Assembly: GCF_047634355.1 (NCBI RefSeq)
Contig: NZ_JBLIAL010000004.1
Direction: 5' to 3' (one strand)
Length of the DNA stretch: 64,000 nucleotides
From: Porticoccus sp002341315
GTDB taxonomy: Bacteria; Pseudomonadota; Gammaproteobacteria; Pseudomonadales; Porticoccaceae
Both the position numbers and the translations under genes were made by a program. Positions within the stretch are counted from its first letter, which is position 1, and the number at the start of each line of letters is the position of its first letter. The notes under the pieces are model-generated. The model had not been told where the DNA came from. It saw only the letters and a list, made by a program, of their open reading frames with translations, and did not search any database. Positions 52,278 through 61,411 of this stretch are shown here, one piece after another.

Positions 52278-52661
52278 ATGAATGTAATTGACAAAGTTTT
52301 TGGTATCTCTCCGTCGGTCCTGGCGCTGCGTTCGCAGCGTACAGAAATGATCTCCGCGAATCTGGCCAATGCGGATACTCCTGGGTACAAGGCAAAAGAC
52401 ATTGATTTTCAGGCTGCGCTTGGTCGGGCCACAGGGGACTACGAATTGTTGCAAACCAATAAAGCCCACATGACCGTGAACGGTATCGATAAGGAAGAGG
52501 GGATGTACCGGGTTCCTGTTCAGCCGTCACTGGACGGGAATACGGTTGAAACAGATCGTGAGCATGGGGCATTTATGGAGAACGCGATTCGCTATCAGGC
52601 CAGTCTTGATTTCCTTGGTGCCCGAATCAAATCCACATTGCAGACACTGCGTGGAGAGTGA
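52278..52661 (+). CDS. flgB: Flagellar proximal rod protein FlgB
   Basis: A 127-residue rod subunit exported by the flagellar type III system. SANLANADTPGYKAKDIDF is the N-terminal rod signature, and the C-terminal helix RYQASLDFLGARIKSTLQTLRG is also typical. First gene of the plus-strand flg operon; 2 bases separate it from flgC. Confidence 0.95.
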   Translation: MNVIDKVFGISPSVLALRSQRTEMISANLANADTPGYKAKDIDFQAALGRATGDYELLQTNKAHMTVNGIDKEEGMYRVPVQPSLDGNTVETDREHGAFMENAIRYQASLDFLGARIKSTLQTLRGE

Positions 52662-52663
52662 CT

Positions 52664-53077
52664 ATGAGTCTGTTTAATGTCTTTGATATTTCCGGTACGG
52701 CCCTCTCCGCACAGAGTGTCAGGTTAAACGCCATTTCGAGCAATATGGCAAATGCCGACGTGGTGAGTGGCAGTGCAGAGACTGCATACCGGGCAAGATA
52801 CCCGGTTTTTACTTCTGCTTACGATGCGGTAAGTGGCAGTAGTGACGCAGTTGGTGTACGGGTTTCCGGAATGGTGGAATCCAAGCTTGCGGCCCGTCAG
52901 GAATACATGCCGTCGCATCCGATGGCGGACGAAAATGGTTTTATCTACATGCCTAATGTGAACATCGTAGAAGAGATGGCAAATATGATTTCTGCCTCCC
53001 GCTCCTATCAAAGCAGTGTCGAGGCAATGAATACAACCAAACAGCTCATCCTCAGGACCTTGAGTCTGGGTCGTTAA
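52664..53077 (+). CDS. flgC: Flagellar proximal rod protein FlgC
   Basis: A 137-residue rod subunit. ISSNMANADVVSGSAETAYRARYPVF replaces the common ANxxT motif in slightly altered form, and NVNIVEEMANMISASRSYQSSVEAMNTTKQL (in pieces) is the C-terminal rod signature. I chose ATG 52664 with GGAGAG upstream rather than the GTG two codons earlier. Confidence 0.95.
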   Translation: MSLFNVFDISGTALSAQSVRLNAISSNMANADVVSGSAETAYRARYPVFTSAYDAVSGSSDAVGVRVSGMVESKLAARQEYMPSHPMADENGFIYMPNVNIVEEMANMISASRSYQSSVEAMNTTKQLILRTLSLGR

Positions 53078-53103
53078 GCGATAAGCATCAGGAAGGAATG
53101 ATT

Positions 53104-53778
53104 ATGAGTAGCGTAGCCAGTCTGTCAGAGCTTTTCCCCAGCACAGTGCAAGGGGAAACCATTAAGAATAATCCCAATGAACTGGGACAGGAAGATTTTA
53201 TGACGCTGCTGGTTACGCAGCTTGAGAATCAGGACCCAACCAAGCCCATGGATAATCTGGAATTTATCAGTCAGCTTGCCCAGTTTGGCACTGTGTCGGG
53301 TATTCAGGACCTGCAGGGCGGGTTTAGCGGCCTGTCGTCAGTGTTGTATGCCAATCAGGCCCTGCAGGCAGCGGGCCTGGTAGGACAGGAAGTATCCACC
53401 AGCTCAAATATGGGTTACTTGGCGGAAGAGGGGGGTGAGCTCAACGCAACGGTTGCGCTGCCTGGGGACGCCACCAGTTTGAAGCTCTATGTCCAGGATC
53501 AGAGTGGCCAGCTCATTTATAGCAGATCTTTCGGTGCGACTGAGCAGGGTAACCTGAACGTCAGCTGGGATGGAACCGATGCTGAGGGGAATACCGTTGC
53601 GCCCGGCCGCTATCGTTTGAGCGCGGAGGCATGGATAGATGGTCAGAACGAAGCCGTGTCGGTTTATCCCCGCCAGCGGGTCGAGTCAGTCAGTGTGGCC
53701 GGCGACGGTAGTGGCGTATTGCTAAACCTGGCGGATGGTAGCCAGGTCTCGATATCATCCGTAAAAAGCTTTCATTAA
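53104..53778 (+). CDS. flgD: Flagellar hook cap protein FlgD
   Basis: A 224-residue hook-capping scaffold. The N-terminal LGQEDFMTLLVTQLENQDPTKPMDNLEFISQLAQF (in pieces) is the conserved part, followed by a FlgD Ig-like domain with NVSWDGTDAEGNTVAPGRYRLS. ATG 53104 has GGAAGGA six bases upstream; ATG 53098 is nearer than usual. Confidence 0.95.
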   Translation: MSSVASLSELFPSTVQGETIKNNPNELGQEDFMTLLVTQLENQDPTKPMDNLEFISQLAQFGTVSGIQDLQGGFSGLSSVLYANQALQAAGLVGQEVSTSSNMGYLAEEGGELNATVALPGDATSLKLYVQDQSGQLIYSRSFGATEQGNLNVSWDGTDAEGNTVAPGRYRLSAEAWIDGQNEAVSVYPRQRVESVSVAGDGSGVLLNLADGSQVSISSVKSFH

Positions 53779-53820
53779 ATAAATCTGGAAATTCAGTGAC
53801 GCAAGGTCAGGAGATAAAAC

Positions 53821-55086
53821 ATGGCATTTGGTACAGCAGTATCGGGCATCAAGGCGGCAAGCGCGGATTTGGGGGTGGTCGGTAACAATATTGCAAACAG
53901 TTCCACTACCGGGTTCAAGTTATCACGGGCGGAATTTTCTGATGTGTATGCCACCAGCCTGTTGGGTGCTGGTGGTAATGCCATTGGTAAAGGCGTCAGT
54001 CTGGCCGGAGTAACCCAGGAATTTACCCAGGGGAATATCAGCTTCACCAATAATGCGCTTGATCTGGCCATTAACGGTAGCGGGTTCTTTTTGCTGAGCG
54101 ATGAGGGCGCATCGACTTATACCCGTGCGGGCAACTTTCAGGTGAACCGTGAAGGTCTTATCGTGACGAGCGAAGGCCAGAGGCTCCAGGCTTTTCAAGC
54201 CGATAACCTGGGAAATATCAACGGGCAGTTGGGTGATTTGCAGTTGGACACCTCCCTGATTGAGCCCAACCCCACTGGTTCAGTAGACATTACGCTAAAT
54301 CTTGACTCGCGAGAGACTGCACCGCTGGTTCCTTTTGGCGGGCCCTTCGATGCTTTTGCTGTGCCCCCCACCAGTCCTGACAGTAATTCTTTCAATGCCA
54401 CCAGCTCTACAACGATTTACGACGAACTGGGCAACCCTCACGTGTTAAGTACGTTTTTTGTGAAAACATCAACGGCTAACCAGTGGGAAGTTCATACGCT
54501 GGTTGATGGTGTGACAACGTCTGGACCAGATACGCTGACGTTCCAGTCAAACGGTCAATTTGATCCTGCCACCTTGCCGGTAGAGGTCAATATTGCTGGT
54601 TGGACACCCCTTAACTCCGCAGGCGCACCCACAGGTGCCAGTGCTCAGAGCTTTACTGTTTCCTTATCCAAGGGTACTCAGTTTGGGTCTGATTTTGCAG
54701 TCAGTACGATTGTTCAGGATGGCTTTACTACGGGCCAGCTGCGTGGGCTGGAAATTGATAATACCGGGGTTGCCTTTGCGCGTTACACCAATGGCCAGGC
54801 TCGCGCACTGGGACAGGTGGCTATTGCAGGGTTTGCCAACCCAAATGGTCTCCAACCTCTCGGCGGTACCAGTTGGGCGGAGACTTTCTCATCTGGTGCG
54901 GCAACCCTGGGTGAACCTGGCAGCTCCGGGTTGGGGGTGATTCAGTCCGGGGCGCTGGAAGATTCCAATGTGGAAATTACCGAGCAGTTAGTGAATATGA
55001 TTATTGCCCAGCGCAATTTTCAGGCAAATGCCCAGGTGATTCAGACAGAAGATGCGATTACACAAACCGTTATTAATATCCGCTAG
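53821..55086 (+). CDS. flgE: Flagellar hook protein FlgE
   Basis: A 421-residue hook subunit. N-terminal AVSGIKAASADLGVVGNNIANSSTTGFKLSRAEFSDVY (in pieces) and C-terminal EDSNVEITEQLVNMIIAQRNFQANAQVIQTEDAI flank a central hook domain with the ANPNGLQPLGGTSWAET flagellar basal body segment. ATG has AGGAG upstream. Confidence 0.96.
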   Translation: MAFGTAVSGIKAASADLGVVGNNIANSSTTGFKLSRAEFSDVYATSLLGAGGNAIGKGVSLAGVTQEFTQGNISFTNNALDLAINGSGFFLLSDEGASTYTRAGNFQVNREGLIVTSEGQRLQAFQADNLGNINGQLGDLQLDTSLIEPNPTGSVDITLNLDSRETAPLVPFGGPFDAFAVPPTSPDSNSFNATSSTTIYDELGNPHVLSTFFVKTSTANQWEVHTLVDGVTTSGPDTLTFQSNGQFDPATLPVEVNIAGWTPLNSAGAPTGASAQSFTVSLSKGTQFGSDFAVSTIVQDGFTTGQLRGLEIDNTGVAFARYTNGQARALGQVAIAGFANPNGLQPLGGTSWAETFSSGAATLGEPGSSGLGVIQSGALEDSNVEITEQLVNMIIAQRNFQANAQVIQTEDAITQTVINIR

Positions 55087-55103
55087 CAGGTAGTGATTGA
55101 GCC

Positions 55104-55844
55104 ATGGATCATTTCGTCTATATAGCCGCTTCCGGTGCCAGGGAAACCATGCTGGCTCAGGCAGCGAATAGCCATAACCTGTCCAACGCGTCGACCACCG
55201 GTTTTCGTGCTGATCTGGTTGCGGCACGCAGCGCTTATCTTTCGGGTGCCGGTCATGAGAGTCGCGCTTATGCAGGAATCAGGAGCCAGGGAGTCGATTT
55301 TCGTGAAGGCGTGATTACCGCTACCGGCCGTGATCTGGATGTGGCGATCAATGGAGAAGGCTGGATGGCGGTGCAGGCCCCGGATGGTTCAGAAGCGCTG
55401 ACTCGACGTGGCGACCTGCGTATCGATTCGTTCGGCCAGTTAACCAACGGTGCCGGGCAATCCGTTCTCGGTAAGGCGGGCCCTATTGCTTTGCCACCTT
55501 ATTCGCAACTGGGCATTGGTACCGATGGCACTATCTCTATCGTTCCCCTCGGAGAAGATCCCAATACTCTGGTGGAATTTGATCGCATCAGAGTAGTAAA
55601 TCCCGACCCGTCTCTGCTCACGAAAGGTGAAGACGGTCTGGTTCGCCTTCAGGGGGAAGAGCCTGCAGTTGAAGACGCGAACATAAGGCTGATCCCGGGG
55701 TCGCTGGAGAGCAGCAATGTGAATACCGTGGAATCCATGGTGAGAATGATCGAGTTGGCACGTCAGTTCGAGAGTCACGTAAAAATGATCAAAACTGCCG
55801 AGGAGCTGGATAGCTCTTCTGCGGCATTGATGAGAATAAGCTAG
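55104..55844 (+). CDS. flgF: Flagellar proximal rod protein FlgF
   Basis: A 246-residue rod protein. N-terminal ANSHNLSNASTTGFRADL and the DVAINGEGWMAVQAPDGSEALTRRGDLR segment (in pieces) mark FlgF, and C-terminal LESSNVNTVESMVRMIELARQFE is the rod motif. It begins 17 bases after flgE and is followed by flgG. Confidence 0.94.
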   Translation: MDHFVYIAASGARETMLAQAANSHNLSNASTTGFRADLVAARSAYLSGAGHESRAYAGIRSQGVDFREGVITATGRDLDVAINGEGWMAVQAPDGSEALTRRGDLRIDSFGQLTNGAGQSVLGKAGPIALPPYSQLGIGTDGTISIVPLGEDPNTLVEFDRIRVVNPDPSLLTKGEDGLVRLQGEEPAVEDANIRLIPGSLESSNVNTVESMVRMIELARQFESHVKMIKTAEELDSSSAALMRIS

Positions 55845-55855
55845 GGAGTTGACCA

Positions 55856-56641
55856 ATGAATCAAGCACTGTGGATTGCAAAAACCGGGCTGGATGCCCAG
55901 CAGACCAAGATGTCAAATATTGCCAACAACCTGGCCAACGCCGGCACAACCGGTTACAAGCGAAGCCGGGCTATTTTCGAAGATCTGTTGTATCAGAATG
56001 TTCGTCAGGTGGGCGCTCAGTCCTCCCAGGATACCCAGTTGCCCTCGGGCTTGATGATAGGTACGGGTGTCCGTGTAGTGGCTACAGAAAAACTGTTTAC
56101 CCAGGGGAACCTGGCACAAACCGAAAATATGCTGGATATGGCCATTCAGGGACGCGGCTTTTTCCAGATTCTGCTTCCCGATGGTACTCAGGCCTATACC
56201 CGGGACGGTTCCTTCCAGGTTGACAATCAAGGGCAGATGGTGACGTCTGCCGGCTATATTCTCCAGCCTTCGGTGACGCTGCCGGAGAATGCACTTTCGG
56301 TGAATATTGGCTCCGACGGTACGGTATCGGTCAGGCAGCCGGATTCCTCCGCTGTCAGCCAGGTAGGGACAATCCAGTTGGCGGATTTTGTGAATCCCGC
56401 GGGGTTGCAGCCCATTGGAGAAAATCTCTTTCTCGAGTCCAATGCCAGCGGTTCACCGCAGACCGGTAACCCCGGTCTGAATGGCCTTGGAACAGTGTTT
56501 CAGGGGTATGTGGAGAGCTCGAATGTCAATGTGGTAGAAGAGCTGGTCAACATGATCGAGACGCAGCGAACCTATGAAATGAACTCCAAGGCAATATCTA
56601 CCACGGATCAGATGCTCCAGTATGTGGCCAGTAACCTCTAG
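55856..56641 (+). CDS. flgG: Flagellar distal rod protein FlgG
   Basis: A 261-residue distal rod subunit. Begins MNQALWIAKTGLDAQQTKMS, then NNLANAGTTGYKRSRAIFEDLLYQ and DMAIQGRGFFQI, and ends VESSNVNVVEELVNMIETQRTYEMNSKAI (in pieces). This is the standard length and sequence pattern of the family. Confidence 0.96.
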   Translation: MNQALWIAKTGLDAQQTKMSNIANNLANAGTTGYKRSRAIFEDLLYQNVRQVGAQSSQDTQLPSGLMIGTGVRVVATEKLFTQGNLAQTENMLDMAIQGRGFFQILLPDGTQAYTRDGSFQVDNQGQMVTSAGYILQPSVTLPENALSVNIGSDGTVSVRQPDSSAVSQVGTIQLADFVNPAGLQPIGENLFLESNASGSPQTGNPGLNGLGTVFQGYVESSNVNVVEELVNMIETQRTYEMNSKAISTTDQMLQYVASNL

Positions 56642-56655
56642 ATATGGTGAAGCAA

Positions 56656-57327
56656 ATGAGGTTCGCATCATTCAGTTTGCTGTTTATGCTGCTCGGCTCG
56701 TTGCTGGCAGGCTGCAGTGGCATGCCCAGGGAGAGTCATCCGGACTATGCCCCGGTGGAATTGCCTGAAATGGACAGCGCCGACAGGCAGTTGCCCACGG
56801 GTGCCATTTATCAGGCTGAGCAGAATGTCAGCCTGTTCGAGGACGCCAAAGCCCGGCAGGTAGGCGATGTGGTTACGGTGATTCTGGCAGAGGCCACCAA
56901 TGCTGCAAAGAGTAGCGACACCACCCTCGACAAAAGCAGTAATACGTCGATTGCAGACCCTATTATCGGCAACCGTTCCAACTTTGACCTGGGGGTTGAC
57001 CTTTCCTCCGCCAGTGGTTTTGAGGGAGAAAGTGCCAGTAATCAGCGCAATAGTCTGACGGGTAGCATCGCTGTCACCGTCGCCCGGGTGCTGCCCAATG
57101 GTTACCTTTATGTACAGGGTGAAAAGTGGATACAGATCAATCAGGGGCACGAGTACATCCGCCTGAAAGGAATCGTTCGCCCGGTGGATATCTCCTCCAG
57201 TAATACGGTTCTTTCGACCATGGTAGCCGATGCCCGTATTTCCTACGGCGGCACCGGGGCACCGGCGGAAGTGAATATGGTGGGGTGGTTGTCGCGTTTC
57301 TTTATGAGTCCACTGTGGCCATTTTAG
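56656..57327 (+). CDS. flgH: Flagellar L-ring lipoprotein FlgH
   Basis: A 223-residue outer-membrane lipoprotein that forms the L ring. Signal MRFASFSLLFMLLGSLLAGC ends in a lipobox cysteine; the mature part contains DVVTVILAEATNAAKSSDT and IVRPVDISSSNTVLSTMVADARISYGG. I chose ATG 56656, which has GGTGA six bases upstream, over ATG 56644, which has no RBS. Confidence 0.95.
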   Translation: MRFASFSLLFMLLGSLLAGCSGMPRESHPDYAPVELPEMDSADRQLPTGAIYQAEQNVSLFEDAKARQVGDVVTVILAEATNAAKSSDTTLDKSSNTSIADPIIGNRSNFDLGVDLSSASGFEGESASNQRNSLTGSIAVTVARVLPNGYLYVQGEKWIQINQGHEYIRLKGIVRPVDISSSNTVLSTMVADARISYGGTGAPAEVNMVGWLSRFFMSPLWPF

Positions 57328-57336
57328 GAGAATTTC

Positions 57337-58455
57337 ATGGGTACTAGCGCCAGAGTCTGTACGGTTGCTCTATGCCTGCTTTCTATTTTTTCTACCCCCT
57401 GGGCATTTGCAGAGCGCATCAAGGACATCGCTTCCATCAATGGTGTGCGCAGTAACCAGTTGGTTGGTTATGGCCTGGTGGTTGGTCTGGATGGCAGCGG
57501 CGACCAGACCACCCAGACACCGTTTACCGTGCAAAGTGTCAAGAGCATGCTTGCCAAGCTGGGTGTATCGCTGCCGGCCAATGTCAATCTCCAGTTGAAG
57601 AATGTTGCGGCTGTGATGGTTCATGCGGAGCTGCCCCCTTTCGCGAAACCCGGCCAGACCATTGATGTCACGGTTTCCTCACTCGGCAATGCAAAAAGTC
57701 TGCGCGGGGGGTCACTGCTGATGATGCCGTTAAAGGGTGCTGATGGACAGACCTATGCGGTTGCCCAGGGCAACCTGTTAGTCAGCGGCTTTGGTGCAGA
57801 TGGTGCCGATGGCTCCAGTGTGACAGTCAATGTGCCCAGTGCCGGCCGCATCCCCAACGGGGCAACGGTGGAACGGGGTGTGGTCAGCCCATTCAATCAC
57901 GATGCTTCACTGGTGATGAATCTTCATGCTGCGGATTTCACCACAGCTTTTCGTGTGGCGACCAGTATTAATGAGTCTCTGGGAGAGGGGGTGGCCCGGC
58001 CTCTCGATGGTGGCTCTGTGGAAATCCGTGCACCACTGGACCCGGCAGAAAAAGTGGCTTTTGTTTCAATGCTGGAAAATCTGCAGGTAAAGCCAGCCAG
58101 TGCCCCGGCCCGGGTTATTGTGAACTCGCGGACTGGCACGGTGGTGATTGGCCGGGAAGTTCGGCTTGAACCCGCCGCCGTGGCTCATGGCAGCCTGATT
58201 GTGACGATCAACGAAAACATCAACGTCAGCCAGCCGGAGCCTTTCGCCCGAAGAGGCAATACGGTGGTGACGCCCGAATCCGAAGTGTCGGTGGAGCAAG
58301 AGGGTACCCGCATGTTCCTGCTGGATGCGGGCGTGACACTCAATGACCTGGTGGAAGCTGTCAACAAAGTCGGTGCCGCCCCCGGTGATCTGGTGGCGAT
58401 TCTGGAGGCATTGGAGCGTGTGGGTGCGCTGCGTGCCCGCTTGATCGTGATCTAG
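57337..58455 (+). CDS. flgI: Flagellar P-ring protein FlgI
   Basis: A 372-residue periplasmic P-ring subunit. A signal peptide (CTVALCLLSIFSTPWAFA) precedes RIKDIASINGVRSNQLVGYGLVVGLDGSGDQT (in pieces), the family signature. The C-terminus GDLVAILEALERVGALRARLIVI is typical. It needs FlgA for assembly. Confidence 0.96.
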   Translation: MGTSARVCTVALCLLSIFSTPWAFAERIKDIASINGVRSNQLVGYGLVVGLDGSGDQTTQTPFTVQSVKSMLAKLGVSLPANVNLQLKNVAAVMVHAELPPFAKPGQTIDVTVSSLGNAKSLRGGSLLMMPLKGADGQTYAVAQGNLLVSGFGADGADGSSVTVNVPSAGRIPNGATVERGVVSPFNHDASLVMNLHAADFTTAFRVATSINESLGEGVARPLDGGSVEIRAPLDPAEKVAFVSMLENLQVKPASAPARVIVNSRTGTVVIGREVRLEPAAVAHGSLIVTINENINVSQPEPFARRGNTVVTPESEVSVEQEGTRMFLLDAGVTLNDLVEAVNKVGAAPGDLVAILEALERVGALRARLIVI

Positions 58456-58457
58456 CC

Positions 58458-59429
58458 ATGGCAGAGGCAATGACGTCGACATTCATGGATATCCAGGGGT
58501 TGGCCTCGTTGCGCAGCCATGCTCGCGAGGCTCCAGGGACGGCTATTTCCGAAGTGGCCGGACAGTTTGAGTCTCTTTTTGTGCAGATGATGCTCAAGTC
58601 CATGCGCGATGCCACCGTAGATGGCGGCCTTTTCGACAGCAGTCAGCTGGATACCTATCAGCAGATGTTTGACCAGCAGATTTCGCTTGAGCTCTCACAG
58701 CAGGGTGGTATTGGTCTGGCAGAGATTCTTGTCACTCAATTGGGCGGTGGGGCGCAGACTGAACCGGTAATTGATGAGGTGGGGGGCGTGCAGCCGTTGG
58801 TCTCCCTTGAGCGACCTCCATTGAGGGTGCAGCGGGACGTGCCCGGGTTAATTCCCCCGGCGGCAGAGAGGCAGTCAGTTGTGCGAGCCGTCAGCGCCAC
58901 AGGGCAGGATGGCCTGGCAACTTCGCCGGAAGAGTTTATACAGGCAGTCTGGGATGATGCGGTGGTCGCCGCCGGTGAACTCGGTCTGGACCCTGCCGTT
59001 CTGGTGGCTCAGTCAGCGCTGGAGACGGGTTGGGGCAAGAAAGTTATTCAGGCCGCAGACGGCAGCAGCAGCTTTAATCTGTTTGGTATCAAGGTAGGGA
59101 ATGGATGGCGAGGCGATTCCTCTATTGTCAATACCATGGAGTTCAGGGATGGGCTGGCAGCCCTGGAAAAAGCAGCCTTCAGGGTATATGACTCACTGTC
59201 CACCGCGTTCAAGGACTATGTGAGTTTTCTGAAAAACAATCCGCGCTATCAGGGTGCGCTGGAGAAAGTATCCGACAGCAAAGCATTTCTGACAGAGTTG
59301 CAGCAGGCGGGCTATGCCACCGATCCAAAATATGCCGAAAAAATTCTGGGTATTCTGGAAAGGGGTAACTACAGCAATCTGGTTAACCAATTAAAGAATT
59401 CCGGAAAAGCGTCGCTAACTGGTACCTAG
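58458..59429 (+). CDS. flgJ: Flagellar rod assembly protein / peptidoglycan hydrolase FlgJ
   Basis: A 323-residue two-domain protein. The N-terminal rod-capping part has VAGQFESLFVQMMLKSMRDATV, and the C-terminal glucosaminidase domain has VAQSALETGWGKKVI with the catalytic glutamate E189 and NLFGIKVGNGW. It opens the peptidoglycan layer for the rod. Both domains are present, as in gamma- and betaproteobacteria. Confidence 0.95.
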   Translation: MAEAMTSTFMDIQGLASLRSHAREAPGTAISEVAGQFESLFVQMMLKSMRDATVDGGLFDSSQLDTYQQMFDQQISLELSQQGGIGLAEILVTQLGGGAQTEPVIDEVGGVQPLVSLERPPLRVQRDVPGLIPPAAERQSVVRAVSATGQDGLATSPEEFIQAVWDDAVVAAGELGLDPAVLVAQSALETGWGKKVIQAADGSSSFNLFGIKVGNGWRGDSSIVNTMEFRDGLAALEKAAFRVYDSLSTAFKDYVSFLKNNPRYQGALEKVSDSKAFLTELQQAGYATDPKYAEKILGILERGNYSNLVNQLKNSGKASLTGT

Positions 59430-59482
59430 GGTTAGCCCATCAGTGCGTCCATTCACTGGACTGCCAGGCAGGATAAGGCATC

Positions 59483-61399
59483 GTGGCAAATATTTTTAAC
59501 ATCGGCACATCGGCACTGCTTTCCTTGCAGCAATCGATCAATACCACCGGGCAAAATATCGCGAATGTGAATACGGATGGATACAGTCGCCAGCGGGCTG
59601 ACTTTGATACCTTGCCGCCCCAGCTGAGTGGAGGCAATTATATTGGCTCAGGGGTGACAGTGGACTCCATAGAGCGCATTTACGATCAGTTTCTGGTTTC
59701 GGAAGTCCGTACCCGTACATCTTCCCAAAGCGGTTTCGATACGCTTTATCAGTTGTCTTCCCGGCTGGATGGCATGCTCGGTAACGATAATGCCGGTCTG
59801 GCGCCTGTGCTCGGGGAGTTTTTCAGTGCCGTACAGGATGTTGCCAACAATCCCGGATCATTGCCTGAGCGCCAGGTACTGCTCGGACAGGCAGAAGCGC
59901 TGGCAGACCGTTTTCACTACCTGGACAGCAATCTGCGCAGCCTCAATAGCGAAGTCAATGCCAGGATAGAGGGTACCGTAGGTGAGATTAATTCACTGGC
60001 GGCCAGTATCGCCAGCCTGAACAAGCAGATTGTCAGCGCCACGGGTCAATCCGGTGGAACTGTGCCGAACGATTTGCTGGACAAGCGTGACCAACAGCTC
60101 AGCCAGCTGGCAAAGTATGTTGGAGTCACCACCGTGACCCAATCCGATGGTGCCATTAACGTGATGATTGGCAAAGGGCAGGCGTTGGTGGTTGGCGGTA
60201 ATGCCGAGTCGTTTCAAACCGTTAGTAATCCATTCGATAGTACCCAGACCATGATTGGCATTTCCGGCGCAGGAGGCAATGTCTCGGATATCACCCGTTT
60301 TCTCAGTGGTGGATCGCTGGGTGCCGTCCTGGATTTCCGGGAGGGTGTACTGAATCCTGCGGCCAATCAACTCGGACTGATTGCCGTTGGACTGACATCC
60401 ACTTTCAATGAGCAACATCAGCTCGGGATTGATCTGGACGGTAATTCCGGCGGAGATTTTTTTCAGCCGCTGACAGCAACGTCGACAGAGCATCCTGCCA
60501 ACACCGGGTCGGCATCAGTGTCAGCCACCATTACTGACGCCACCGCGCTGACCGGTGATGACTACAATCTTCGTTTTGACGGTAGCCAGTGGGTCTTGAC
60601 CAACCTTACCAATAACAGCAGTCAAAGCGGTACAGGTCCATTTTCAGTGGGCGGGTTGACGATTGGTGCTGCCGGCATTCCCGCCAGTGGTGACAGCTTT
60701 CTGATTCAGCCCACCCGTTTGGCCGTCGGGCAATTTGCTGTGGCGCTGAGTCGGCCGGAAGATTTTGCCGCCGCATCGCCCCTCCGCGCTCAGCAGGTTT
60801 TGTCAAATCAGGGTTCAGCCGATATTGCCGGCTTCAGTGTCAGTGATACATCAGGGTTGCCGCTGGCCGGTACAGTGACATTGACGTTTAACCCCGATGC
60901 ACTCGGAGCGGGGGTGCCCGGTTTCGATATGTCCGGTATGGCCGGCGGTCCTTTGGCCTATAACCCTGCCACAGAGAGTGCTGGCAAATCGTTCAGTCTT
61001 GCCGGCTTCGAGTTCAGTATCGATGGCGTGCCGCAGGCTGGTGATGAGCTGGTCATAGAAAATAATACCAATGGTACCGGTGACAATGGCAATGTATTGA
61101 ATCTGGCCTCGCTGCAAATATCCAGGGAGCTGATGAATGGTACGGTCAGTTATCAGGAGGCCTATGCAAGCACGGTCGCCGATGTTGCGGTTAAAACCCG
61201 CCAGGCAGAAAAAGCACTTGGCACCGAACAGGTGCTGCTGGATCAGTCGGTTGCAGCGCGAGAGAGTGTATCGGGTGTGAATCTGGACGAGGAGGCGGCA
61301 AACCTTATCCGCTACCAGCAGGCCTATCAGGCTGCTGCGCAGATAATTGCGGTGGCCGATGAGTTGTTCCAGACCTTGCTCAGCTCTGTCCGTCGATAG
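59483..61399 (+). CDS. flgK: Hook-associated protein FlgK (HAP1)
   Basis: A 638-residue hook-filament junction protein. N-terminal SLQQSINTTGQNIANVNTDGYSRQRADF and C-terminal VSGVNLDEEAANLIRYQQAYQAAAQIIAVADELFQTLL (in pieces) are family ends; the middle is a variable exposed domain. The start is GTG 59483 with AGGATAAGG upstream. FlgN is its chaperone. Confidence 0.94.
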   Translation: MANIFNIGTSALLSLQQSINTTGQNIANVNTDGYSRQRADFDTLPPQLSGGNYIGSGVTVDSIERIYDQFLVSEVRTRTSSQSGFDTLYQLSSRLDGMLGNDNAGLAPVLGEFFSAVQDVANNPGSLPERQVLLGQAEALADRFHYLDSNLRSLNSEVNARIEGTVGEINSLAASIASLNKQIVSATGQSGGTVPNDLLDKRDQQLSQLAKYVGVTTVTQSDGAINVMIGKGQALVVGGNAESFQTVSNPFDSTQTMIGISGAGGNVSDITRFLSGGSLGAVLDFREGVLNPAANQLGLIAVGLTSTFNEQHQLGIDLDGNSGGDFFQPLTATSTEHPANTGSASVSATITDATALTGDDYNLRFDGSQWVLTNLTNNSSQSGTGPFSVGGLTIGAAGIPASGDSFLIQPTRLAVGQFAVALSRPEDFAAASPLRAQQVLSNQGSADIAGFSVSDTSGLPLAGTVTLTFNPDALGAGVPGFDMSGMAGGPLAYNPATESAGKSFSLAGFEFSIDGVPQAGDELVIENNTNGTGDNGNVLNLASLQISRELMNGTVSYQEAYASTVADVAVKTRQAEKALGTEQVLLDQSVAARESVSGVNLDEEAANLIRYQQAYQAAAQIIAVADELFQTLLSSVRR

Positions 61400-61411
61400 G
61401 TGGGTGCCAAT